The notes under the pieces: generated by a model
What the model saw: the letters and a program-made list of their open reading frames with translations, nothing else
What the model was told of the DNA's origin: nothing
Databases searched by the model: none
Part shown: piece after piece, positions 8,729 through 17,394 of the stretch
How positions within the stretch are numbered: the first letter of the stretch is position 1
Layout: each line of letters begins with the position of its first letter
Made by a program: the position numbers and the translations under genes
Origin: JABDJZ01 sp047619685
GTDB lineage: Bacteria; Bacteroidota; Rhodothermia; Rhodothermales; UBA10348
Assembly: GCA_047619685.1 (NCBI GenBank)
Contig: JBLHLC010000034.1
Coordinates: forward strand, 1 to 40,891
Direction of reading: 5' to 3'
DNA: 40,891 bases

Positions 8729-9723
8729 CGGGAGAGGAGGTTGGCTTCGATGGCGTGGCCCAGTCGGATCGAGGATGAGGGGGTCAAGGATACGTCCGAA
8801 GCGATGCGCTCTTCGTCCACGAATGTTCCATTTTTGCTCCCCAAGTCCCGAATAGTGACGAGGGCACCCTGGAGGGTCACCACCGCGTGGCGCCTGGAGA
8901 GAGACGTGTCATCGACGTGCAGGGCGCAGTCGGACGACCGTCCGAGCACATTCTCCCCCGCCACCAACGTGTATTCCTTGGTGGCACCATCCGAACTCGC
9001 GACGGACAGCAGGAACACGCTTTGTGTTGTCGCGGGCTTCTCGTCGGGGTTTGGCGGTCCCGGCTCCGGCGGCACCTCTGGCTCCCGCTTCGGCTCAGAA
9101 TCCGGCTTCGGTTGTTGGAAGGCCGGGAGGCCGGGAGTAAAATCGCCAGCGTGTCGGGTTCTCAGTGCTGGGTCGTCGACCGCGTCCGGCGTATCCCTCG
9201 GCGACTCGAACGTCGGGAGAACCGGGGTAAACTCGCCAGCACGCCTGGTAAGCAGCGCCGGGTCATCCTGGGCCGGCGCGTCGGAGGCTGGTTTGCCAGT
9301 GGGCTTGTCACTGGCAAGGGCGCCTGGCAGCGGATGGAAGTCCGCGCCGACTCTGGTCCGCATACCGCCCTCCTCGACCCCCTCCAAGGCGGCTTCGCTC
9401 TGGACGGGGTGCGACGTCCAGTTCGGGTCCATCACCTGAAAGACGAAGTCATGTCGTCCACCCAACGTGATCACGTTGAGTTGTTCAAGGCGAAATGACG
9501 TGCGCACGTCCATGTCATCCACGCGAACCGCGGCCCCTGCGAGCGCCTCGACAACGTAGGCCCCGGTTGACTGGTCCAGGTAGATCCGTGCGTGGGTGTC
9601 CATTACTCCGTCAGCGCTCAGCCTGATGTCATTCGCCGCGGACTTTCCGATCTGAGCTTCCGCCGCAATCGCAAAAATCGACCCTGTGAGGTCGCCGGTT
9701 TTACAGAAGAGTCGAGCCGCCAT
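8725..9723 (-). CDS. Double FHA-domain protein with Thr-containing linker repeats
   Basis: 332 residues from the ATG at 9723; an upstream extension would run into the adjacent cytochrome gene and lacks domain sequence. An N-terminal degenerate FHA-like domain (about 3-100; IGKSAAND, THARIY) is followed by a long acidic/proline-rich linker and a canonical FHA domain (about 250-330): VLGRSSDC, LSRRHAVV, DLGSKNGTF, the residues that form the phospho-Thr pocket. The linker has three copies of a motif of the form A-L-x-T-R-x-A-G-x-F-T-P-x-L-P (around 121-135, 153-172, 183-202), each with Thr residues that could be kinase targets. No signal peptide was seen; it is likely a cytoplasmic adaptor between the kinase encoded downstream and the FHA-bearing flavoprotein. 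Its stop overlaps the flavoprotein start. Confidence 0.85.
   Translation of the reverse strand: MAARLFCKTGDLTGSIFAIAAEAQIGKSAANDIRLSADGVMDTHARIYLDQSTGAYVVEALAGAAVRVDDMDVRTSFRLEQLNVITLGGRHDFVFQVMDPNWTSHPVQSEAALEGVEEGGMRTRVGADFHPLPGALASDKPTGKPASDAPAQDDPALLTRRAGEFTPVLPTFESPRDTPDAVDDPALRTRHAGDFTPGLPAFQQPKPDSEPKREPEVPPEPGPPNPDEKPATTQSVFLLSVASSDGATKEYTLVAGENVLGRSSDCALHVDDTSLSRRHAVVTLQGALVTIRDLGSKNGTFVDEERIASDVSLTPSSSIRLGHAIEANLLSR
9118..9363 (-). repeat. Three linker repeats within the FHA protein gene
   Basis: Copies at 9319-9363 (degenerate), 9208-9267 and 9118-9177. The last two encode DDPALLTRRAGEFTPVLPTF and DDPALRTRHAGDFTPGLPAF, matching at 16 of 20 positions. The spacing between the two good copies is 90 bp. 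Confidence 0.7.
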
Positions 9724-9779
9724 GGTAGCAATCGGACAAGTCGTGACTATCAGATAAGTGGACCCCAATGCCCAGCCTC

Positions 9780-11348
9780 TCAATCCAGGTATCGCAGCAG
9801 GTTGAAGTGTTGAGACTTGTCTGCGTGGAAGACGTGACAAGTGACGCAGGTGACCGGTGCCTTGTTCGGCGTATGACAGGTCCTGCAAGTCTCTATGGTG
9901 GGGATATTCTGGATTCCCGCATGGTCAACTGTCACAGAGGCCACGCTGTCCCGGGCCACAAATTCGCGAATCGGTATATCGGAGTGGCAGTCCAGACAGC
10001 CGCGCTGGGTAATGTGGGCCCTGTGATTGAAGTCGGCCCGGGCCAGTACTCCCTGGTCGGTCTGGACCCGAGCAAGCGTCGCCCGTTCGACAGAGTGGCA
10101 CGTCTGACAGGTGCTCGTTAACGACTCAATCATGCTTTCATACGCCGCCACGGTGGTCTCGTCGAAATCTGCATTTGTGGACACGTGGGAGACAAGGAAT
10201 CTGGTTTCATCCAGCGGTGTGAGTGGGTCTCTCAGCTGTTTCTCCGCCAGGGCAATGAGTTCGTCGATCTCGGTCAGTGCGCGCTGGACCCCTCGGCCTG
10301 GTTCGGATCGAAGCTCTCTGACGTAGGTCTTGAGCGTCGCCAAGGCTTCTGCATACAGGGCACGTGCCTGGTCGTCGGGCACGTCACCAGAGGTTTTGAG
10401 AAGGGACGCGAGTTCGCTGCCGGGGTACAGGAGTGCCTGGAGTCTCTTGAGATTATCAAGTATCCAGGGGTCTTCATGATAGATGCGCGTCTTTCTGACC
10501 TGATCGCCACGAACCTGGAATTCCGCGGGATTCATGTAGTCGGACCACCGAGTGCCGGGGGTCCGGCTAGCCCGGATAGTCTCCAGCGTGCGTACTCCCG
10601 GAGCCTCGGGCAGCGGTCCCTCAAGGTCGAGCCATTCCGTGGTTTCTCCCGCCGCGATGTGGCATGTAGAACAGGCATTCTCGAAGCTGATTGGCATGAA
10701 GCTGAGACCGTCCGCCTCAGCTTCATGGCAATACAGGCAACTCTGCTCAAGGTCTGCCAGGTCCGCCCGCTCCATCACCTCAGCCACGTGTCGGGTGTGG
10801 CCGAACTTCAGCTTGGCCGCATCGGGAACGCTCTCGGCCGCAAAATCGAACTCCGGATGCCCCTCCGTAAAGGATCCGAACTCGTGGCATGAGGCACACA
10901 TCGCGTCAGGTACGCGGGTGAGCGCGGCCTCGCGGCCCTGGTGTTCCTCGTGGCACGAGAAACAAGCCACCTCCTCGGGCGAGGACACGACCCGGGTGAA
11001 ATCTTCCGAGCGGTACAGGTAGTGCGACGCAAATGTGTACGCGCCCAGATCGTCGCCGAATTTCTCATGGCAGACTGCGCACTTGGAATCGGTCACGGTT
11101 TCGAACGGCGAGTGGCACGATGCGCAATCCGTCTGCAGGAGCGCATGGCTAGCCGATAGCGGGCCATTCGAAACAGATTCCGGATCCCCGGCGGCGATAT
11201 CGATGCCTATCAGGGTCGCAATGACTATCGCACCAAGCCCGCCGATCCAAAGCAGGCGATGGCGCGGCGCCGGATAGACGTACTCCGAGGCGACCGGCAA
11301 TCGAAGGTCGCTGAAGACTCCCTTTCGTTTTCGTTTCTCCTTTCGCAT
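9780..11348 (-). CDS. Membrane-anchored decaheme c-type cytochrome
   Basis: 522 residues with ten CxxCH heme sites at Cys75, 90, 129, 151, 204, 226, 414, 451, 488 and 501. A basic N-terminus (MRKEKRKRKG) and one hydrophobic helix (about 31-52) act as an uncleaved anchor, placing the hemes in the periplasm. Six hemes lie in an N-terminal block and four in a C-terminal block, separated by about 190 residues with a helical, heme-free stretch. The start overlaps the stop of the cytochrome b-like gene by one base (TGATG), so they are probably made together and function together: the membrane b-type subunit hands electrons to this cytochrome. Multiheme proteins of this kind act as electron wires; the terminal acceptor cannot be read from the sequence. 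Confidence 0.93.
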   Translation of the reverse strand: MRKEKRKRKGVFSDLRLPVASEYVYPAPRHRLLWIGGLGAIVIATLIGIDIAAGDPESVSNGPLSASHALLQTDCASCHSPFETVTDSKCAVCHEKFGDDLGAYTFASHYLYRSEDFTRVVSSPEEVACFSCHEEHQGREAALTRVPDAMCASCHEFGSFTEGHPEFDFAAESVPDAAKLKFGHTRHVAEVMERADLADLEQSCLYCHEAEADGLSFMPISFENACSTCHIAAGETTEWLDLEGPLPEAPGVRTLETIRASRTPGTRWSDYMNPAEFQVRGDQVRKTRIYHEDPWILDNLKRLQALLYPGSELASLLKTSGDVPDDQARALYAEALATLKTYVRELRSEPGRGVQRALTEIDELIALAEKQLRDPLTPLDETRFLVSHVSTNADFDETTVAAYESMIESLTSTCQTCHSVERATLARVQTDQGVLARADFNHRAHITQRGCLDCHSDIPIREFVARDSVASVTVDHAGIQNIPTIETCRTCHTPNKAPVTCVTCHVFHADKSQHFNLLRYLD

Positions 11349-12211
11349 CAGTAGTACAGGACCGAGAAGATGTGGAAGCCAAGGAGCGCAACAAGGACGA
11401 CAGACGCGGGCACGTGGAGAATCAGCCAGCCCCGGAGCGCCTTTTGGAGCGTGTAGTGTGCATCGATTTGCAACTTGGAAGTGTAGAGCTGCTGCAGTTC
11501 ATCCAGTACCTCCCGTTGTTCCGCGGCCAGAAGCCCTCTCAGATAGTGGAACGGCTTCACCCGAGAGTGAATCCCAGCGGTAACATCAAAAAAATACATG
11601 AACTGCGGGCGGGGACCGGCAAGTGTCGCGGCGAGGTTGCGGCCGTAGAAATCACGAATGCGATCTCCTGACCCATCCACCAATTTTTCAGACCGCACTC
11701 GAATCGAGTCGATCAACGCCGGGACCCGATCGTAATGCACCTCGATGGGAAAGCTCGCGTTAAGGACCGTCGGGATCCATTTCTGAATGGCTATTCCGAT
11801 GAGTCCGGTAGCCACCACCCAGATGCTGAGCGCGTAGAGCCACCATGTATGGACCCCTCTCGGGGTGGCAAAGCCGGTGTGCATCAGGACCAGAAGTAGG
11901 AAGAGTCCACCTCCATATACGTGCACCTGCAGGTAAGTCCACGTTTTCCCCAGGCCGCGAAGCCGTAGTGTCCGGCGTCGAACGGCGTAGAGAAGGTTGG
12001 CACCCAGAAGGGCGGTCGCGGCAATCCCGAAGGAGAGACCCCAGACGCTGGAGGGGTGAACCCGGCCAAGAACAAGGTTGGCGCCGAAGACGGCCAGGCA
12101 GCCCACAACCGCAATCCAGAACCCGGTAAACCAGCGGGGTGATTGAACCCATTTGTTGAACCCCGGCGAGGCCGTAGGGCGCTTCCGCTGGTAAATGGCC
12201 GTCTGCTTCAT
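11348..12211 (-). CDS. Cytochrome b-like integral membrane protein
   Basis: 287 residues with about five hydrophobic segments: GFWIAVVGCLAVFGANLVLG, VWGLSFGIAATALLGANLLY, VHVYGGGLFLLLVLMHTGFA, WWLYALSIWVVATGLIGIAI and the last helix VPASVVLVALLGFHIFSVLY. Histidines placed in or beside helices (LQVHVYG, LMHTGF, ILHVPAS, GFHIFSV) could ligate two b hemes. The family is not certain; it resembles the general design of small respiratory b-type subunits. Its ATG overlaps the stop of the cNMP/Fe-S gene (ATGA) and its stop overlaps the decaheme start, so it most likely connects the cytoplasmic Fe-S protein with the periplasmic decaheme cytochrome. A soluble insertion between helices 4 and 5 (about 150-255) is longer than in simple b561-like proteins. 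Confidence 0.8.
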   Translation of the reverse strand: MKQTAIYQRKRPTASPGFNKWVQSPRWFTGFWIAVVGCLAVFGANLVLGRVHPSSVWGLSFGIAATALLGANLLYAVRRRTLRLRGLGKTWTYLQVHVYGGGLFLLLVLMHTGFATPRGVHTWWLYALSIWVVATGLIGIAIQKWIPTVLNASFPIEVHYDRVPALIDSIRVRSEKLVDGSGDRIRDFYGRNLAATLAGPRPQFMYFFDVTAGIHSRVKPFHYLRGLLAAEQREVLDELQQLYTSKLQIDAHYTLQKALRGWLILHVPASVVLVALLGFHIFSVLYY

Positions 12212-13869
12212 GCCTGTCCCACTGGTCGGGTATCGCCGGCGGCCAGAAGCGCCTGGAAGTCCTCAAGGCTTCCGATTCTGAAGGCGCACGAGTGCGGACA
12301 ACTGTTCACGCAGGCGGGGCCGGCGTCTGAAGTGTGGCACAGATCACACTTGCTCGCAACCTTTCGCGGGCGGCCTCGGAGATGCTCCGGAATAGCGTCT
12401 TGTGACCACTCTTTTCCGGTATCGTGCATGACTATCGCGTCGTATGGGCACTTGTTCGCGCAGTTGGAACACCCAATGCAAAGGTTATCCTCAATCTCCA
12501 CGACTTCGCCCACTTGCGCCCGCCTGATTGCACCGGTTGGGCAGCCAATAAGGCAAACCGGGTCTTCACAGTGATAGCAGGACCGGGCGACCATGAATTG
12601 GTCGAACTTGTCACCTTCTCGCACAAAACGCGGGCGGCCTCCGTGGGTGTCGGCACAGCCCTGCATGCAGTCGTCACACCGGGTGCAAACATCAAGGTCA
12701 ATCACGAGGATGCTGTTGCCCTGAACCAGTCCTTTCTGAAGGGAGAAATCGATCAGTTCGGACTTGTCCAAGTTGGCGCGGGAGAACCCGGCATCCTTGA
12801 TCTCTGCCACTGCCGCCTCCCAGAGGCGCTTCTCGATTCCAGGGTTCTTTTGGACCGTCTCCTGAAAGTCATCGGGAGAAATGCGAACCAGTTCCGTATA
12901 GCCGACGGACGTTGCCGTGCTGCGCCAACCTTCGATGCTGTCATTCAGCAGTTCGACCGCGCCGAGGGTCATGCCCTTGCTGAGATAGGAGACTGCAGCG
13001 TCGGCGTCCTCGATGCGCTGCGCGAGCTTGACGAAACCGGAGCGGACCATATAAAAAGCCTCGGCTTTCAGCCCCTGCTGGGTGATCTGGTCTCCTGGCG
13101 AATGGGAAACAAGATCGACCCGGGTCGTCAGCCACTTCAAGAAGCGCTCCTCCGTGCCCCGCAGCAGGGGGGCGGACTTGAGCTGTTCCAGCAGCGCTGA
13201 TTTCCGGTAGGTGCGGTCGACTTTGTCCCGGAACGCATCCGACTCTTTCTTCATGGCGCGGAGCGCAGGGAGCCGGATTTGAATCAGCGTGCACTCCGTA
13301 CCTGTGCGAGCCGTCACCGATTGGGGCCAGCCGTTGAGTGCACCGATTTCGCCGAAGATGTCTCCCGGTCGGAGCGTAACGAGGCCCCCGTGCGGAAGAT
13401 CGAAGTCCATGGCCGAAAGAAAGGTGATCTCGTTCGCTGCGCCAGCCAGCGCCGTCTCTGTTGGCGCGTTCCCCCGGTCGCCGGAAGCCTGCTTCATGAC
13501 TCCTGGCCCGGCTCCGAACATGGTCCGCTGCATGTCGAAGATCGGCGCAGCGGAACTCTCTGTATCGTTCTTAAGGAATACATCCACCTTGCCTTTGGCT
13601 ATGACAAAGGCAAGGTCCAGGTAACTCCCCTCCTCGAACAAGGTGATGCCCCGACTCCACCGGGCCACCGACACATCCTGGGCGATGGTCACCAGAAAAT
13701 CGTCGTCGTAGGACGCGAACAGGTCGAACTCCCTGAGTTCTGCTGGCGAGAGCATGTCCGACAGATCGAGAATTCCCGAATGCTTGCCGTAGGACGACCA
13801 CCTGTCCCGGAACAGCTGCTGCCGTCGCACCTGGGTACCGGCTCGATTTGATCCCGACTCGTTTCCCAT
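12208..13869 (-). CDS. Two cNMP-binding domains fused to a four-[4Fe-4S] ferredoxin (HybA/DmsB-like)
   Basis: 553 residues. Domain 1 (about 45-205) is a cyclic-nucleotide-binding fold with an insertion of about 55 residues (102-160) before its phosphate cassette (GDIFGEIGALNGWPQS), which lacks the usual Arg. Domain 2 (about 235-345) keeps Glu306 and Arg316 (GAVELLND, WRSTATS), so it is the better candidate for ligand binding. The C-terminal part (388-530) has 16 Cys in four groups: 395/398/401/405, 431/434/439/443, 464/467/470/474 and 508/511/520/524, the pattern of electron-transfer subunits such as HybA, NrfC and DmsB. There is no signal peptide or Tat motif, so it is probably cytoplasmic. 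The fusion suggests electron flow gated by a nucleotide. It ends in an ATGA overlap with the cytochrome b-like gene. Confidence 0.92.
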   Translation of the reverse strand: MGNESGSNRAGTQVRRQQLFRDRWSSYGKHSGILDLSDMLSPAELREFDLFASYDDDFLVTIAQDVSVARWSRGITLFEEGSYLDLAFVIAKGKVDVFLKNDTESSAAPIFDMQRTMFGAGPGVMKQASGDRGNAPTETALAGAANEITFLSAMDFDLPHGGLVTLRPGDIFGEIGALNGWPQSVTARTGTECTLIQIRLPALRAMKKESDAFRDKVDRTYRKSALLEQLKSAPLLRGTEERFLKWLTTRVDLVSHSPGDQITQQGLKAEAFYMVRSGFVKLAQRIEDADAAVSYLSKGMTLGAVELLNDSIEGWRSTATSVGYTELVRISPDDFQETVQKNPGIEKRLWEAAVAEIKDAGFSRANLDKSELIDFSLQKGLVQGNSILVIDLDVCTRCDDCMQGCADTHGGRPRFVREGDKFDQFMVARSCYHCEDPVCLIGCPTGAIRRAQVGEVVEIEDNLCIGCSNCANKCPYDAIVMHDTGKEWSQDAIPEHLRGRPRKVASKCDLCHTSDAGPACVNSCPHSCAFRIGSLEDFQALLAAGDTRPVGQA

Positions 13870-13871
13870 GG

Positions 13872-15926
13872 TCAGTTCCGGCCCTCGAGAGCCCGGTGAA
13901 TGGCAGTGATGCGACGCTTCGCGATCAGTAGAAGATCCTCGACTGCCGTCGAATCGCTGGTGGCGGGAAGAGGCGGGAGGTTGAGCGCAGCAGCACCTCG
14001 CGACAGGGCGGGCCCACGCGGCCCGATAAACCTGCCACTGGTTGCGCGTCCGCCCCCGATGCGCGCCGGCCTTCTGACCGGGACCACAGAGGCTGGCTCA
14101 ACGTCCACCACAGTGACGACGGGTACCGGCCGGGCCGCGCGTTCGCGGGTCATGGCCGACATCAGGGCGGCAGAACTCACAGCGGGGTAGCTACCGCTTC
14201 GCTTTACGTTTTCGTCGTCGGGCCAATGCGCGATGGCAGCGCTGGAAGCCCCGATGTCATAGTCGGCCCCGGTGGAGTGGCCGGCCGACAGAAGCCGCTC
14301 ATCGGTGACATGGTGGCACCGTGCGCAATTTGCTGCGCGCTGGCCCGGGTCTTTCAGGCGCCGCATTCCCAGGTCAAACCCCACCCCGTCGCCCCGCTCG
14401 TGGGGATCCAGATAGCCCGAGCTCGGGCCGTGGCAGCTTTCGCAGCTGACCGCGTCGAACACCTCTTCGCGCTCATCTCCCGAGACGACCGTTCCGTGAC
14501 AACTCATGCAGATCTGGTTGCCGCGGAGCCGGGCCGACCCCGTCAGACCGTAGAGCGACGCAATCTGGACGGCTCTCGGCGAGTTCATCAGATCGAGAGA
14601 CCCCGAGTGTGCGTCATCCAGCAGCCAGTCCTGAGCCTGGGTATGACAGGAGCATCCGGGGACCGTCGTCTGAAAGCGGGCCGTCGTGAACCAGGCAGGA
14701 CGTGAGCGCACGGGTCCCACTGCCGTTGGGGCTGGTGTCCCGTTTGTCGGGCGAGCGGCGGCGCCCGAGTCGGCATCAGCGAGAGCGGTCGATGAGCCGT
14801 CCACGGCCTCGGTCGGGTCATCCTGCGAGAGCGGATCTTCCACGGTCTCGGGTTCTGCGGCCGGGATGCCATCCCCGGCAATCACCGGGTCGAGTGCCGA
14901 AAGGTCCACTCCCGAACTCGAAGCCTCGAAGGCACGCGCCAGCGCAGAGACCCGCTCGGCTGCCCCCGCCAGTTCGGCCTTTCGGGACGGGCCAAGAGTC
15001 AGCGCGCCGCCAACTCTGAGAATCTCATCCACTTCGGAAATGCGGACCAGATCCCCGAGGCCCGACAACTTCCGGTACGCGACTTTTGTCCGACGCTCCA
15101 TCGCCTTCGAATAAGGACTCCGGCTTTCTGCCGAGGCCAGACCGCGCAGGCTGTATTCGTAGTCCAGAATCGTCCCAAGGATGAACATCAGTCGCTTGCG
15201 CGCCGGACTCTTTGCATGATTCGTGGTGTCGCTGCTCCATTGAGCGGGCAGGAAATTGTGTTGAATGGATTCGGACCATTCGACCAGTTCAAAATCACTT
15301 CCGCTGGGGTGCCCGCCCTCGTTCACCAGTTTCTCGTCTGGCACTGTGTGGCACTCAAAGCAGTTGGCCGCCACGCTGTAGAGGTCGCCGCTTGGCCTGA
15401 GCATCCCGGCTTCCACACTTTCCGCGATACGGGTTTCCTTGTGTGTGGCGGTTTCAGTTTCGTGGGTCGCGCCCCCGTAGTCATTGTGTACCTCTACCCA
15501 ATCGCGCGCGGCGCCGTGACAGGATTCGCATGACACTCCGGATACTGCGCGGGTCTGATCTTGCCGGATAACCGCCGTGTAGTGGCACCTGAGGCAGAGG
15601 CTTTCGCGCTTGGCAAGGCGAAAGTCCATCCGATCCAGGATGCCCTGCGCCTTATCGGACTGGTGGAGCGAACTGAACTGAGTCTGATGCTTGGTATCCG
15701 ACCAGACGTCGTGCTCTTGGGCGTGACATTCTCCGCAGGTCTGAGCCTCCTGAATCTTGATGGGGTCGATTCGGAGATAGGGCGACTCCGGAAATGTGCG
15801 GTCCGGTGCCGATTGCGCAAGCAGGATGGCAACCCCCAACCCCGGCCCTGCCGCCAACAGCAACACGAGTCGTCCCCAGCGGGGAGGACCGGATGCGGTA
15901 GGCTTGCCTCCTGTAAGGTCATCCAT
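13872..15926 (-). CDS. Multiheme c-type cytochrome with duplicated halves (7 CxxCH plus one CXCH)
   Basis: 684 residues; ATG at 15926. One N-terminal hydrophobic segment (LVLLLAAGPGLGVAILLA, 20-37) is an export signal or anchor. The N-terminal half carries CxxCH at Cys64, 111, 133 and 189. After a long Ala/Pro/Asp-rich linker (about 310-415), the C-terminal half has a CSCH motif (Cys425/427, His428) and CxxCH at Cys473, 495 and 534. The order and spacing suggest an internal duplication of a four-heme module similar to the cytochrome c554 type, with the first site of copy two altered. A basic low-complexity tail (about 590-650) precedes the C-terminus. It lies 2 bp upstream of the cNMP/Fe-S gene and 30 bp after the barrel gene, so it may be the periplasmic relay next to the outer-membrane barrel. 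Confidence 0.9.
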   Translation of the reverse strand: MDDLTGGKPTASGPPRWGRLVLLLAAGPGLGVAILLAQSAPDRTFPESPYLRIDPIKIQEAQTCGECHAQEHDVWSDTKHQTQFSSLHQSDKAQGILDRMDFRLAKRESLCLRCHYTAVIRQDQTRAVSGVSCESCHGAARDWVEVHNDYGGATHETETATHKETRIAESVEAGMLRPSGDLYSVAANCFECHTVPDEKLVNEGGHPSGSDFELVEWSESIQHNFLPAQWSSDTTNHAKSPARKRLMFILGTILDYEYSLRGLASAESRSPYSKAMERRTKVAYRKLSGLGDLVRISEVDEILRVGGALTLGPSRKAELAGAAERVSALARAFEASSSGVDLSALDPVIAGDGIPAAEPETVEDPLSQDDPTEAVDGSSTALADADSGAAARPTNGTPAPTAVGPVRSRPAWFTTARFQTTVPGCSCHTQAQDWLLDDAHSGSLDLMNSPRAVQIASLYGLTGSARLRGNQICMSCHGTVVSGDEREEVFDAVSCESCHGPSSGYLDPHERGDGVGFDLGMRRLKDPGQRAANCARCHHVTDERLLSAGHSTGADYDIGASSAAIAHWPDDENVKRSGSYPAVSSAALMSAMTRERAARPVPVVTVVDVEPASVVPVRRPARIGGGRATSGRFIGPRGPALSRGAAALNLPPLPATSDSTAVEDLLLIAKRRITAIHRALEGRN

Positions 15927-15956
15927 CGGCTTTCACGCGTCTGTGTGGCGGAACAG

Positions 15957-17378
15957 TCACAATTTGAGGAGAAGTTCGAATCGTGCTCCCGCCCTGAACC
16001 TGGTCGCTTCGAGATCATACCCGCCGAACCCGTCAAGGATGACGATGCCCCGTCGCCCTACCGCCAGTTGATAGCGAACGCCACCTGCGAGCGCGTTTTG
16101 CTTTGCCGTAACGTCGGAGTACGTGTAGCGGGCCCCTGCCTCGAAAACCAGTTGTTGGCGCGTGTGAGCCATGAATCGCTGGTAGCCAACCGCCCCCCCG
16201 ACCGAGTTGTCTGCTACGTTGCCCAGAGCGGCTCCGTAGCGACCCAGGCCCACGGCCGCGAAGAGAATGCCCGTCTGCCCGAGCGGGCCACCTGCGGACG
16301 CACTGCGAGCCGCCGAGCGAAACTGATCGACTCCTACATAAGTGCTGATATAGACGTAGTTGTGGGAGTGGTGGGGCGTCCAACCGAACTGATTGTGAAT
16401 GACAAATCCGGGCCTGGTAAACGCGGTCTCGTCGCCTATCGGAAGCGAACCAACAAGTCGAAGGGTATTGCCGAAGCGCCCGATCCTGCGAATGGTGCTC
16501 AGTCCCCCGTAGAGGCCGTCCCCTCCCGCAGGATCGGACGTGACGTAGAGCACGTCCAACTCCATAGTCCGCTTCGGGGTGTCCGTTTCTGTCAGGAGGC
16601 CAAACATCCGTGCGGCGCTGTCCCCAAGATTGCGCAGGTCACCGGGACGATCGATGTCACCCCACCCGTAGATCAGTGTCACGCGCGTGTTGACCGAACC
16701 GAACATCCGAACATTGGCCCGCGTCAGTCCCACGATGTCAATGGCGTCCTCGTTGAGCAGGATGCCGTCTTGGATGCTGAGCGGTTGTCGACCGACGGAA
16801 ACGCCGATGTCGAAACTCCTCCGGTCGCGCTTGTCAAGATTGGGGAGGAGCTCGCCGAGGTCTCCCTCAAAAAACAGCGTCCGGATCCCGAAGTTGAATT
16901 CGCCTTCGAACTCCTCCTGCAGGGTCGGATCGGAGTGCAGCGTCAAACGCGTGAAACTCCCGTTCTGATCAAGCGGCCGAAACCCGATGACCACGCGCTC
17001 CGACTGAGTCAGGTACAGGTTGCCGAACAGGTCGAATCTACCGGCAGCCTCCAATAGTTCGGTCTCGGAGGTCCGGTTGGTGAACCCCTGAGCGGCCGTC
17101 CGAATGGTGCCGAAGGCCATTAGAGCCGGTTGCCAGACAGCACCCCCCGGCATCCTGATGCCCTGGTGCAGGGTACCGGTGCCCAAGAACGGCTCGCCCA
17201 ACTCGAAAATGGGCCTGGGCCTTCCCGGAAGTTCTGCGAGCGGAATCGCCTCGTCCGAAAACCTGCTCTCACTGTGCTCCTCTACCTGCTGCGCCGTGGT
17301 GCCCGGAACACCTAGCAGAGCCCACATGACGACAAAGAGACCTGTCAGCCGCGTGTTTGTCTTCTTGTGCGTGATCAT
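15957..17378 (-). CDS. Outer-membrane beta-barrel protein associated with multiheme cytochromes
   Basis: 473 residues from the ATG at 17378, which begins a clear signal peptide (LTGLFVVMWALLGVPGTTAQ). Upstream in-frame codons overlap the preceding cytochrome gene. The mature part is a series of alternating-hydrophobicity strands with Gly/aromatic residues (LYLTQSERVVIGFRPL, VNTRVTLIYGWGDI, HNYVYISTYVGV, QLVFEAGARYTYSDV), ending in a beta strand RFRAGARFELLLKL. No family was recognised. The position between a 5-heme and a 7/8-heme cytochrome gene suggests a porin-cytochrome arrangement as in MtrAB-type conduits, but it is shorter than MtrB and I see no CxxC signature, so this is inference. It starts 16 bp after the 5-heme gene. 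Confidence 0.75.
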   Translation of the reverse strand: MITHKKTNTRLTGLFVVMWALLGVPGTTAQQVEEHSESRFSDEAIPLAELPGRPRPIFELGEPFLGTGTLHQGIRMPGGAVWQPALMAFGTIRTAAQGFTNRTSETELLEAAGRFDLFGNLYLTQSERVVIGFRPLDQNGSFTRLTLHSDPTLQEEFEGEFNFGIRTLFFEGDLGELLPNLDKRDRRSFDIGVSVGRQPLSIQDGILLNEDAIDIVGLTRANVRMFGSVNTRVTLIYGWGDIDRPGDLRNLGDSAARMFGLLTETDTPKRTMELDVLYVTSDPAGGDGLYGGLSTIRRIGRFGNTLRLVGSLPIGDETAFTRPGFVIHNQFGWTPHHSHNYVYISTYVGVDQFRSAARSASAGGPLGQTGILFAAVGLGRYGAALGNVADNSVGGAVGYQRFMAHTRQQLVFEAGARYTYSDVTAKQNALAGGVRYQLAVGRRGIVILDGFGGYDLEATRFRAGARFELLLKL

Positions 17379-17394
17379 GGCTGCGTGGAAGCGG

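Noticed and set aside
15561..17057. Plus-strand 498-codon open frame opposite the barrel and 7/8-heme cytochrome genes
   Set aside because: Antisense shadow of two well-supported minus-strand genes; composition is basic and lacks any motif or signal peptide.
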